A stretch of DNA of 64,000 nucleotides, from the NCBI RefSeq assembly GCF_050947335.1, contig NW_027473327.1, forward strand, positions 744,001-808,000, in the 5' to 3' direction. This document shows, piece by piece, positions 43,641-57,700 of the stretch. A program made the position numbers and the translations under genes. Under the pieces are notes generated by a model, which saw only the letters and a program-made list of their open reading frames with translations, was not told the DNA's origin and did no database searches. The first letter of the stretch is position 1. Each line of letters begins with the position of its first letter. Source of the stretch: Megachile rotundata. Lineage: Eukaryota > Arthropoda > Insecta > Hymenoptera > Megachilidae.

Positions 43641-45013
43641 TTAAGTTTGTATTTTTGTGATTTTATGATTGTGATTGTATGATTGTGATTGTATGATTGT
43701 GATTGTATGATTGTGATTGTATGATTGTGATTGTATGATTGTGATTGTATGATTGTGATTGTATGATTGCGATTGTATGAATGCGATTGTATGATTGTGA
43801 TTGCATAATTGTGATTGTATGATTGTGATTGTATGATTGTGCTTGTCTGATTGTGGTTGTATGATTGTGATTGTATGATAGAGATTGTATGATTGTGATT
43901 GTATGATTGCGATTGTATGATTGCGATTGTATGATTGCGATTGTATGATTGTGATTGTATGATTGTGATTGTATGATTGTGATTGTATGATTGTGATTGT
44001 ATGATTGTGATTGTATGATTGTCATTGTATGATTGTGATAGTATGATTGTGATTGTATGATTGTGATTGTATGATTGTGATTGTATGATTATGATTGTAT
44101 GATTGCGATTGTATGATTGTATTTGGGTGATTGTATTTGGGAGATTGTATTTGGGAGATTGTAATTGTATGATTGCGATTGTATGATTGTGATTGTATGA
44201 TTGTGATGTATGATTGTAATTGTATGATTATGATTGTATGATTGTGATTGTATGATTGAGATTGTATGATTGTTATTGTATGCTTGCGATTGTATGAATG
44301 TGATTGTATGATTGTGATTGTATGATTGTGATTGTATGATTGTGATTGTATGATTGTGATTGTATGATTGTGATTGTATGATTGTGATTGTATGATTGTG
44401 ATTGTATGATTGTGATTGTATGATTGTGATTGTATGGTTGTGATTGAATGATTGTGAATGTACGATCGTGATTGTACGATTGCGATTGTATGATTGTGAT
44501 TGTATGATTGAGATTGTATGATTGAGATTGTATGATTGTGATTGTATGCTTGCGATTGTATGATTGTGATTGTATGATTGTGATTGTATGATTGTGATTG
44601 TATGATTGTGCTTGTATGATTGTGATTGTATGATTATGATTGTATGATTGTGATTGTATGATTGTGATTGTATGATTGTGATTGTATGATTGTGATAGTA
44701 TGATTGTGATTGTATGATTGTGATTGTATGACTGTGATTGTATGATTGTGATTGTATGATTGTTAAAGTATGATTGTGATGGTATGATTGTTAAAGTATG
44801 ATTGTGATGGTATGATTGTGATTGTATGATTGTGATAGTATGATTGTGATTGTATGATTGCGATTGTATGATTGTGATTGTATGATTGCGATTGTATGAA
44901 TGCTATTGTATGATTGTGATTGTATGATTGTGATTGTATGATTGAGATTGTATGATTGTGATTGTATGCTTGCGATTGCATGATTGTGATTGTATGATTG
45001 TGATTGTATGATT

Positions 45014-48000
45014 GTGATTGTATGATTGTGATTGTATGATTGTGATTGTATGATTATGATTGTATGATTGTGATTGTATGATTGTGATTGTATGGTTGTG
45101 ATTGTATGATTGTGATAGTATGATTGTGATTGTATGATTGTGATTGTATGACTGTGATTGTATGATTGTGATTGTATGATTGTGATTGTATGATTGTGAA
45201 AGTATGATTGTGATGGTATGATTGTGATTGTATGATTGTGATTGTATGATTGTGATTGTCTGATTGTGGTTGTGCGATTGTGATTGTACGATTGTGATTG
45301 TACGATTGTTATTGAATGATTGTGATTGTATGATTGTGATTGTATGATTGTATTTGCGAGATTGTATTTGGGATACTGTAATTGTATGATTGCGATTGTA
45401 TGATTGCGATTGTATGATTGTGATTGTATGATTATGTATGTATGATTGTGATTGTATGATTGTATTTGGGAGATTGTATTTGGGAGATTGTATTTGGGAG
45501 ATTGTAATTGTATGATTGCGATTGTATGATTGTGATTGTATGATCGTGATTGTATGATTGTGATTGTATGATTGTGATTGTATGATTGTGATTGTATGAT
45601 TGTGATTGTATGATTATGGTTGTATGATTGTGATTGTATGATTGTGATTGTATGATTGTGATTGTATGATTGTGATTGTATGATTGTGAATGCATGATTG
45701 TGATAGTATGATTGTGATTGTATGATTGTGATGTATGATTGTAATTGTATGATTATGATTGTATGATTGTGATTGTGTGATTGTGATTGTATGATTGTAT
45801 TTGGGAGATTGTATTTGGGATATTGTAATTGTATGATTGCGATTGTATGATTGTGATTGTATGATTGTGATTGTATGATTGTATTTGCGAGATTGTATTT
45901 GGGATACTGTAATTGTATGATTGCGATTGTATGATTGCGATTGTATGATTGTGATTGTATGATTATGTATGTATGATTGTGATTTTATGATTGTATTTGG
46001 GATATTGTAATTGTATGATTGCGATTGTATGATTGTGATTGTATGATTGTGATGTATGATTGTAATTGTATGATTATGATTGTATGACTGTGATTGTATG
46101 ATTGTGATGGTATGATTGTGATTGTATGATTGCGATCGTATGATTGTGATTGTATGATTGTGATTGTATGATTGTGATGTATGATTGTAATTGTATGATT
46201 ATGATTGTATGACTGTGATTGTATGATTGTGATGGTATGATTGTGATTGTATGATTGCGATCGTATGATTGTGATTGTATGATTATGATTGTATGATTGC
46301 GATTGTATGATTGCGATTGTATGATTGTGATTGTATGATTAAGTTTGTATTTTTGTGATTTTATGATTGTGATTGTATGATTGTGATTGTATGATTGTGA
46401 TTGTATGATTGTGATTGTATGATTGTGATTGTATGATTGCGATTGTATGAATGCGATTGTATGATTGTGATTGCATAATTGTGATTGTATGATTGTGATT
46501 GTATGATTGTGATTGTCTGATTGTGGTTGTATGATTGTGATTGTATGATAGAGATTGTATGATTGTGATTGTATGATTGCGATTGTATGATTGCGATTGT
46601 ATGATTGTGATTGTATGCTTGCGATTGTATGATTGTGATTGTATGATTGTGATTGTATGATTGTGATTGTATGATTGTGCTTGTATGATTGTGATTGTAT
46701 GATTATGATTGTATGATTGTGATTGTATGATTGTGATTGTATGATTGTGATTGTATGATTGTGATAGTATGATTGTGATTGTATGATTGTGATTGTATGA
46801 CTGTGATTGTATGATTGTGATTGTATGATTGTTAAAGTATGATTGTGATGGTATGATTGTTAAAGTATGATTGTGATGGTATGATTGTGATTGTATGATT
46901 GTGATAGTATGATTGTGATTGTATGATTGCGATTGTATGATTGTGATTGTATGATTGCGATTGTATGAATGCTATTGTATGATTGTGATTGTATGATTGT
47001 GATTGTATGATTGTGATTGTATGATTGTGATTGTATGATTGTGATTGTATGATTGTGATTGTATGATTGTGATTGTATGATTGTGATTGTATGATTGTGA
47101 TTGTATGATTGTATTTGGGAGATTGTATTTGGGATATTGTAATTGTATGATTGCGATTGTATGATTGTGATTGTATGATTGTGATTGTATGATTGTGATT
47201 GTATGATTGTGATTGTATGATTGTCATTGTATGATTGTGATAGTATGATTGTGATTGTATGATTGTGATTGTATGATTGTGATTGTATGATTATGATTGT
47301 ATGATTGCGATTGTATGATTGTATTTGGGTGATTGTATTTGGGAGATTGTATTTGGGAGATTGTAATTGTATGATTGCGATTGTATGATTGTGATTGTAT
47401 GATTGTGATGTGTGATTGTAATTGTATGATTATGATTGTATGATTGTGATTGTATGATTGAGATTGTATGATTGTTATTGTATGATTGTGATGTATGATT
47501 GTAATTGTATGATTATGATTGTATGATTGTGATTGTATGATTGAGATTGTATGATTGTTATTGTATGCTTGCGATTGTATGAATGTGATTGTATGATTGT
47601 GATTGTATGATTGTGATTGTATGATTGTGATTGTATGATTGTGATTGTATGATTGTGATTGTATGATTGTGATTGTATGATTGTGATTGTATGATTGGGA
47701 TTGTATGATTGTGATTGTATGGTTGTGATTGTATGATTGTGAATGTACGATTGTGATTGTACGATTGCGATTGTATGATTGCGATTGTATGATTGTGATT
47801 GTATGATTGTGATTGTATGATTGTGATTGTATGATTGTATTTGGGAGATTGTATTTGGGATATTGTAATTGTATGATTGCGATTGTATGATTGCGATTGT
47901 ATGATTGTGATTACATGATTGTGATTGGATGATTGTGATTGTATGATTGTGATTGTATGATTGTGATTGTATGAGTGTGATTGTGTGATTGTGGTTGTGC

Positions 48001-48733
48001 GATTGATATTGTACGATTGTGATTGTATGATTAAGATTCTATGATTGTGATTGCATGATTGCGATTGTATGATTGTGATTGCATGATTTCGAATGTATGA
48101 TTGTGATTGTATGATTGTGATTGTATGATTGTGATTGTATGATTGTGATTGTATGATTGTGATTGTATGATTGTGATTGTATGATTGTGATTGTATGATT
48201 GTGATTGTATGATTGTGATTGTATGATTGTGATTGTATGATTGTGATTGTATGATTGTGATTGTATGATTGTGATTGTATGATTGTGATTGTATGATTGT
48301 GATTGTATGATTGTGATTGTATGATTGTGATTGTATGATTGTGATTGTATGATTGTGATTGTATGATTGTGATAGTATGATTGTGATTGTATGATTGTGA
48401 TTGTATGATTGTGATTGTATGATTGTATTTGGGAGATTGTATTTGGGAGATTGTATTTGGGAGATTGTAATTGTATGATTGCGATTGTATGATTGTGATT
48501 GTATGATCGTGATTGTATGATTGTGATTGTATGATTGTGATTGTATGATTGTGATTGTATGATTGTGATTGTATGATTATGGTTGTATGATTGTGATTGT
48601 ATGATTGTGATTGTATGATTGTGATTGTATGATTGTGAATGCATGATTGTGATAGTATGATTGTGATTGTATGATTGTGATGTATGATTGTAATTGTATG
48701 ATTATGATTGTATGATTGTGATTCTGTGATTGT
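45014..48733. repeat. Mosaic segment between macro-copies 2 and 3
   Basis: From 45,014 the order of variants follows that near 22.1-23.4 kb and 26.8-28.0 kb: GTGGTTGTGCG, GTTATTGAATG, TTTGCGAG, TATGTATG, GATCGTG, GAATGCATG and TTAAGTTTG at 46,338. Near 46,607 it jumps from a shortened TGCG run into GTATGCTTGCG. It then follows about 18.5-20.6 kb and 33.3-35.5 kb: a TTAAAG pair at 46,832, GATTGTCATTG near 47,222, GATTTCGAATG at 48,085 and GATTCTGTG at 48,720. No sequence outside the satellite family is present. Confidence 0.7.
46031..46280. repeat. 125-bp tandem duplication
   Basis: A 125-bp segment (eight 14-bp units plus one 13-bp unit) is repeated head to tail. GATGTATG occurs at 46,051 and 46,176, and GATCG at 46,134 and 46,259. 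It includes the TATGACTG and GTGATGGTATG variants in the same order. The matching places in macro-copies 1 and 2 have this segment once, so the duplication is private to this location. Confidence 0.87.
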
Positions 48734-51700
48734 GATTGTATGATTGTATTTGGGAGATTGTATTTGGGATATTGTAATTGTATGATTGCGATTGTATGAT
48801 TGTGATTGTATGATTGTGATTGTATGATTGTATTTGCGAGATTGCATTTGGGATACTGTAATTGTATGATTGCGATTGTATGATTGCGATTGTATGATTG
48901 TGATTGTATGATTATGTATGTATGATTGTGATTGTATGATTGTATTTGGGAGATTGTATTTGGGATATTGTAATTGTATGATTGCGATTGTATGATTGTG
49001 ATTGTATGATTGTGATGTATGATTGTAATTGTATGATTATGATTGTATGACTGTGATTGTATGATTGTGATGGTATGATTGTGATTGTATGATTGCGATC
49101 GTATGATTGTGATTGTATGGTTATGATTGTATGATTGCGATTGTATGATTGCGATTGTATGATTGTGATTGTATGATTAAGTTTGTATTTTTGTGATTTT
49201 ATGATTGTGATTGTATGATTGTGATTGTATGATTGTGATTGTATGATTGTGATTGTATGATTGTGATTGTATGATTGTGATTGTATGATTGCGATTGTAT
49301 GAATGCGATTGTATGATTGTGATTGCATAATTGTGATTGTATGATTGTGATTGTATGATTGTGATTGTCTGATTGTGGTTGTATGATTGTGATTGTATGA
49401 TAGAGATTGTATGATTGTGATTGTATGATTGCGATTGTATGATTGCGATTGTATGATTGCGATTGTATGATTGTGATTGTATGATTGTGGTTGTATGGTT
49501 GTGATTGTATGATTGAGATTGTATGATTGTGATTGTATGATTGCGATTGTATGATTGCGATTGTATGATTGTGATTGCATGATTTTGAATGTATGATTGT
49601 GATTGTATGATTGTGATTGTATGATTGTGATTGTATGATTGTGATTGTATGATTGTGATTGTATGATTGTGATTGTATGATTGTCATTGTATGATTGTGA
49701 TAGTATGATTGTGATTGTATGATTGTGATTGTATGATTGTGATTGTATGATTATGATTGTATGATTGCGATTGTATGATTGTATTTGGGTGATTGTATTT
49801 GGGAGATTGTATTTGGGAGATTGTAATTGTATGATTGCGATTGTATGATTGTGATTGTATGATTGTGATGTATGATTGTAATTGTATGATTATGATTGTA
49901 TGATTGTGATTGTATGATTGAGATTGTATGATTGTTATTGTATGCTTGCGATTGTATGAATGTGATTGTATGATTGTGATTGTATGATTGTGATTGTATG
50001 ATTGTGATTGTATGATTGTGATTGTATGATTGTGATTGTATGATTGTGATTATATGATTGTGATTGTATGATTGTGATTGTATGGTTGTGATTGAATGAT
50101 TGTGAATGTACGATCGTGATTGTACGATTGCGATTGTATGATTGTGATTGTATGATTGAGATTGTATGATTGAGATTGTATGATTGTGATTGTATGCTTG
50201 CGATTGTATGATTGTGATTGTATGATTGTGATTGTATGATTGTGATTGTATGATTGTGATTGTATGATTGTGATTGTATGATTGTGATTGTATGGTTGTG
50301 ATTGTATGATTGTGAATGTACGATTGTGATTGTACGATTGCGATTGTATGATTGTGATTGTATGATTGTGATTGTATGATTGTGATTGTATGATTGTGAT
50401 TGTATGATTGTATTTGGGAGATTGTATTTGGGATATTGTAATTGTATGATTGCGATTGTATGATTGCGATTGTATGATTGTGATTACATGATTGTGATTG
50501 TATGATTGTGATTGTATGATTGTGATTGTATGATTGTGATTGTATGAGTGTGATTGTGTGATTGTGGTTGTGCGATTGATATTGTACGATTGTGATTGTA
50601 CGATTGTGATTGTATGATTAAGATTCTATGATTGTGATTGCATGATTGCGATTGTATGATTGTGATTGCATGATTTCGAATGTATGATTGTGATTGTATG
50701 ATTGTGATTGTATGATTGTGATTGTATGATTGTGATTGTATGATTGTGATTGTATGATTGTGATTGTATGATTGTGATTGTATGATTGTGATTGTATGAT
50801 TGTGATTGTATGATTGTGATTGTATGATTGTGAAAGTATGATTGTGATTGTATGATTGTGATTGTATGATTGTGATTGTATGATTGTGATTGTATGATTG
50901 TGATTGTATGATTGTGATTGTATGATTGTGATTGTATGATTGTGATTGTATGATTGTGATTGTATGATTGTGATTGTATGATTGTGATTGTATGATTGTG
51001 ATAGTATGATTGTGATTGTATGATTGTGATTGTATGATTGTGATTGTATGATTGTATTTGGGAGATTGTATTTGGGAGATTGTATTCGGGAGATTGTAAT
51101 TGTATGATTGCGATTGTATGATTGTGATTGTATGATTGTGATGTATGATTGTAATTGTATGATTATGATTGTATGACTGTGATTGTATGATTGTGATGGT
51201 ATGATTGTGATTGTATGATTGCGATCGTATGATTGTGATTGTATGATTATGATTGTATGATTGCGATTGTATGATTGCGATTGTATGATTGTGATTGTAT
51301 GATTAAGTTTGTATTTTTGTGATTTTATGATTGTGATTGTATGATTGTGATTGTATGATTGTGATTGTATGATTGTGATTGTATGATTGTGATTGTATGA
51401 TTGCGATTGTATGAATGCGATTGTATGATTGTGATTGCATAATTGTGATTGTATGATTGTGATTGTATGATTGTGATTGTCTGATTGTGGTTGTATGATT
51501 GTGATTGTATGATAGAGATTGTATGATTGTGATTGTATGATTGCGATTGTATGATTGCGATTGTATGATTGCGATTGTATGATTGTGATTGTATGATTGT
51601 GGTTGTATGGTTGTGATTGTATGATTGAGATTGTATGATTGTGATTGTATGATTGCGATTGTATGATTGCGATTGTATGATTGTGATTGCATGATTTTGA

Positions 51701-54700
51701 ATGTATGATTGTGATTGTATGATTGTGATTGTATGATTGTGATTGTATGATTGTGATTGTATGATTGTGATTGTATGATTGTGATTGTATGATTGTGATT
51801 GTATGATTGTCATTGTATGATTGTGATAGTATGATTGTGATTGTATGATTGTGATTGTATGATTGTGATTGTATGATTATGATTGTATGATTGCGATTGT
51901 ATGATTGTATTTGGGTGATTGTATTTGGGAGATTGTATTTGGGAGATTGTAATTGTATGATTGCGATTGTATGATTGTGATTGTATGATTGTGATGTATG
52001 ATTGTAATTGTATGATTATGATTGTATGATTGTGATTGTATGATTGAGATTGTATGATTGTTATTGTATGCTTGCGATTGTATGAATGTGATTGTATGAT
52101 TGTGATTGTATGATTGTGATTGTATGATTGTGATTGTATGATTGTGATTGTATGATTGTGATTGTATGATTGTGATTGTATGATTGTGATTGTATGATTG
52201 TGATTGTATGGTTGTGATTGAATGATTGTGAATGTACGATCGTGATTGTACGATTGCGATTGTATGATTGTGATTGTATGATTGAGATTGTATGATTGAG
52301 ATTGTATGATTGTGATTGTATGCTTGCGATTGTATGATTGTGATTGTATGATTGTGATTGTATGATTGTGATTGTATGATTGTGATTGTATGGTTGTGAT
52401 TGTATGATTGTGAATGTACGATTGTGATTGTACGATTGCGATTGTATGATTGTGATTGTATGATTGTGATTGTATGATTGTGATTGTATGATTGTGATTG
52501 TATGATTGTATTTGGGAGATTGTATTTGGGATATTGTAATTGTATGATTGCGATTGTATGATTGCGATTGTATGATTGTGATTACATGATTGTGATTGTA
52601 TGATTGTGATTGTATGATTGTGATTGTATGATTGTGATTGTATGAGTGTGATTGTGTGATTGTGGTTGTGCGATTGATATTGTACGATTGTGATTGTACG
52701 ATTGTGATTGGATGATTGTGATTGTATGATTAAGATTCTATGATTGTGATTGCATGATTGCGATTGTATGATTGTGATTGCATGATTTCGAATGTATGAT
52801 TGTGATTGTATGATTGTGATTGTATGATTGTGATTGTATGATTGTGATTGTATGATTGTGATTGTATGATTGTGATTGTATGATTGTGATTGTATGATTG
52901 TGATTGTATGATTGTGATTGTATGATTGTGAAAGTATGATTGTGATTGTATGATTGTGATTGTATGATTGTGATTGTATGATTGTGATTGTATGATTGTG
53001 ATTGTATGATTGTGATTGTATGATTGTGATTGTATGATTGTGATTGTATGATTGTGATTGTATGATTGTGATTGTATGATTGTGATTGTATGATTGTGAT
53101 AGTATGATTGTGATTGTATGATTGTGATTGTATGATTGTGATTGTATGATTGTATTTGGGAGATTGTATTTGGGAGATTGTATTCGGGAGATTGTAATTG
53201 TATGATTGCGATTGTATGATTGTGATTGTATGATTGTGATGTATGATTGTAATTGTATGATTATGATTGTATGACTGTGATTGTATGATTGTGATGGTAT
53301 GATTGTGATTGTATGATTGCGATCGTATGATTGTGATTGTATGATTATGATTGTATGATTGCGATTGTATGATTGCGATTGTATGATTGTGATTGTATGA
53401 TTAAGTTTGTATTTTTGTGATTTTATGATTGTGATTGTATGATTGTGATTGTATGATTGTGATTGTATGATTGTGATTGTATGATTGTGATTGTATGATT
53501 GCGATTGTATGAATGCGATTGTATGATTGTGATTGCATAATTGTGATTGTATGATTGTGATTGTATGATTGTGATTGTCTGATTGTGGTTGTATGATTGT
53601 GATTGTATGATAGAGATTGTATGATTGTGATTGTATGATTGCGATTGTATGATTGCGATTGTATGATTGCGATTGTATGATTGTGATTGTATGATTGTGG
53701 TTGTATGGTTGTGATTGTATGATTGAGATTGTATGATTGTGATTGTATGATTGCGATTGTATGATTGCGATTGTATGATTGTGATTGCATGATTTTGAAT
53801 GTATGATTGTGATTGTATGATTGTGATTGTATGATTGTGATTGTATGATTGTGATTGTATGATTGTGATTGTATGATTGTGATTGTATGATTGTCATTGT
53901 ATGATTGTGATAGTATGATTGTGATTGTATGATTGTGATTGTATGATTGTGATTGTATGATTGCGATTGTATGATTGTATTTGGGTGATTGTATTTGGGA
54001 GATTGTATTTGGGAGATTGTAATTGTATGATTGCGATTGTATGATTGTGATTGTATGATTGTGATGTATGATTGTAATTGTATGATTATGATTGTATGAT
54101 TGTGATTGTATGATTGAGATTGTATGATTGTTATTGTATGCTTGCGATTGTATGAATGTGATTGTATGATTGTGATTGTATGATTGTGATTGTATGATTG
54201 TGATTGTATGATTGTGATTGTATGATTGTGATTGTATGATTGTGATTGTATGATTGTGATTGTATGATTGTGATTGTATGATTGTGATTGTATGATTGTG
54301 ATTGTATGGTTGTGATTGAATGATTGTGAATGTACGATTGTGATTGTACGATTGCGATTGTATGATTGTGATTGTATGATTGAGATTGTATGATTGTGAT
54401 TGTATGCTTGCGATTGTATGATTGTGATTGTATGATTGTGATTGTATGATTGTGATTGTATGATTGTGCTTGTATGATTGTGATTGTATGATTATGATTG
54501 TATGATTGTGATTGTATGATTGTGATTGTATGATTGTGATTGTATGATTGTGATAGTATGATTGTGATTGTATGATTGTGATTGTATGACTGTGATTGTA
54601 TGATTGTGATTGTATGATTGTTAAAGTATGATTGTGATGGTATGATTGTTAAAGTATGATTGTGATGGTATGATTGTGATTGTATGATTGTGATAGTATG

Positions 54701-57700
54701 ATTGTGATTGTATGATTGCGATTGTATGATTGTGATTGTATGATTGCGATTGTATGAATGCTATTGTATGATTGTGATTGTATGATTGTGATTGTATGAT
54801 TGTGATTGTATGATTGTGGTTGTATGATTGTGATTGTATGATTGTGATTGTATGATTGTGATTGTATGATTGTGATTGTATGATTGTGATTGTATGATTG
54901 TATTTGGGAGATTGTATTTGGGATATTGTAATTGTATGATTGCGATTGTATGATTGTGATTGTATGATTGTGATTGTATGATTGTGATTGTATGATTGTG
55001 ATTGTATGATTGTCATTGTATGATTGTGATAGTATGATTGTGATTGTATGATTGTGATTGTATGATTGTGATTGTATGATTATGATTGTATGATTGCGAT
55101 TGTATGATTGTATTTGGGTGATTGTATTTGGGAGATTGTATTTGGGAGATTGTAATTGTATGATTGCGATTGTATGATTGTGATTGTATGATTGTGATGT
55201 GTGATTGTAATTGTATGATTATGATTGTATGATTGTGATTGTATGATTGAGATTGTATGATTGTTATTGTATGATTGTGATGTATGATTGTAATTGTATG
55301 ATTATGATTGTATGATTGTGATTGTATGATTGAGATTGTATGATTGTTATTGTATGCTTGCGATTGTATGAATGTGATTGTATGATTGTGATTGTATGAT
55401 TGTGATTGTATGATTGTGATTGTATGATTGTGATTGTATGATTGTGATTGTATGATTGTGATTGTATGATTGTGATTGTATGATTGTGATTGTATGATTG
55501 TGATTGTATGATTGTGATTGTATGGTTGTGATTGTATGATTGTGAATGTACGATTGTGATTGTACGATTGCGATTGTATGATTGTGATTGTATGATTGTG
55601 ATTGTATGATTGTGATTGTATGATTGTGATTGTATGATTGTATTTGGGAGATTGTATTTGGGATATTGTAATTGTATGATTGCGATTGTATGATTGCGAT
55701 TGTATGATTGTGATTACATGATTGTGATTGGATGATTGTGATTGTATGATTGTGATTGTATGATTGTGATTGTATGAGTGTGATTGTGTGATTGTGGTTG
55801 TGCGATTGATATTGTACGATTGTGATTGTATGATTAAGATTCTATGATTGTGATTGCATGATTGCGATTGTATGATTGTGATTGCATGATTTCGAATGTA
55901 TGATTGTGATTGTATGATTGTGATTGTATGATTGTGATTGTATGATTGTGATTGTATGATTGTGATTGTATGATTGTGATTGTATGATTGTGATTGTATG
56001 ATTGTGAAAGTATGATTGTGATTGTATGATTGTGATTGTATGATTGTGATTGTATGATTGTGATTGTATGATTGTGATTGTATGATTGTGATTGTATGAT
56101 TGTGATTGTATGATTGTGATAGTATGATTGTGATTGTATGATTGTGATTGTATGATTGTGATTGTATGATTGTATTTGGGAGATTGTATTTGGGAGATTG
56201 TATTTGGGAGATTGTAATTGTATGATTGCGATTGTATGATTGTGATTGTATGATCGTGATTGTATGATTGTGATTGTATGATTGTGATTGTATGATTGTG
56301 ATTGTATGATTGTGATTGTATGATTATGGTTGTATGATTGTGATTGTATGATTGTGATTGTATGATTGTGATTGTATGATTGTGAATGCATGATTGTGAT
56401 AGTATGATTGTGATTGTATGATTGTGATGTATGATTGTAATTGTATGATTATGATTGTATGATTGTGATTCTGTGATTGTGATTGTATGATTGTATTTGG
56501 GAGATTGTATTTGGGATATTGTAATTGTATGATTGCGATTGTATGATTGTGATTGTATGATTGTGATTGTATGATTGTATTTGCGAGATTGCATTTGGGA
56601 TACTGTAATTGTATGATTGCGATTGTATGATTGCGATTGTATGATTGTGATTGTATGATTATGTATGTATGATTGTGATTGTATGATTGTATTTGGGAGA
56701 TTGTATTTGGGATATTGTAATTGTATGATTGCGATTGTATGATTGTGATTGTATGATTGTGATGTATGATTGTAAGTGTATGATTATGATTGTATGACTG
56801 TGATTGTATGATTGTGATGGTATGATTGTGATTGTATGATTGCGATCGTATGATTGTGATTGTATGGTTATGATTGTATGATTGCGATTGTATGATTGCG
56901 ATTGTATGATTGTGATTGTATGATTAAGTTTGTATTTTTGTGATTTTATGATTGTGATTGTATGATTGTGATTGTATGATTGTGATTGTATGATTGTGAT
57001 TGTATGATTGTGATTGTATGATTGTGATTGTATGATTGTGATTGTATGATTGCGATTGTATGAATGCGATTGTATGATTGTGATTGCATAATTGTGATTG
57101 TATGATTGTGATTGTATGATTGTGCTTGTCTGATTGTGGTTGTATGATTGTGATTGTATGATAGAGATTGTATGATTGTGATTGTATGATTGCGATTGTA
57201 TGATTGCGATTGTATGATTGCGATTGTATGATTGTGATTGTATGATTGTGATTGTATGATTGTGATTGTATGATTGTGATTGTATGATTGTGATTGTATG
57301 ATTGTCATTGTATGATTGTGATAGTATGATTGTGATTGTATGATTGTGATTGTATGATTGTGATTGTATGATTATGATTGTATGATTGCGATTGTATGAT
57401 TGTATTTGGGTGATTGTATTTGGGAGATTGTATTTGGGAGATTGTAATTGTATGATTGCGATTGTATGATTGTGATTGTATGATTGTGATGTATGATTGT
57501 AATTGTATGATTATGATTGTATGATTGTGATTGTATGATTGAGATTGTATGATTGTTATTGTATGCTTGCGATTGTATGAATGTGATTGTATGATTGTGA
57601 TTGTATGATTGTGATTGTATGATTGTGATTGTATGATTGTGATTGTATGATTGTGATTGTATGATTGTGATTGTATGATTGTGATTGTATGATTGTGATT

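Larger units (their letters stand above)
29946..45013. repeat. 15-kb macro-repeat, copy 2
   Basis: TTAAGTTTG markers at 30284, 32368, 35793, 38423, 40521, 43094 and 43640 give spacings 2,084, 3,425, 2,630, 2,098, 2,573 and 546, close to those of copy 1. The two copies differ by few substitutions, for example TACGG near 26,252 against TATGG near 41,301, and GATCGTG near 28,213 against GATTGTG near 43,276. Larger differences are a 168-bp segment absent from copy 1 near 21.08 kb and a rearrangement here at 42.23-42.6 kb. Matching to copy 1 ends at about 29,936 / 45,013, where copy 1 goes into TATGATTATGTATG and copy 2 continues with consensus units and then TATGATTATGATTG. Confidence 0.88.

Noticed and set aside
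51810..53897. Longest open reading frame (- strand, 695 codons), and others of 637, 608, 566, 543 and 525 codons elsewhere
   Set aside because: They are made only of the 14-residue cycle QSQSYNHNHTITII and its variants, overlap equally open frames in other phases, start at chance GTCAT or GCAT variants and end at chance TTA, CTA or TCA variants. There is no domain, no start context and no change in base composition. They are a consequence of a stop-free 14-bp repeat.
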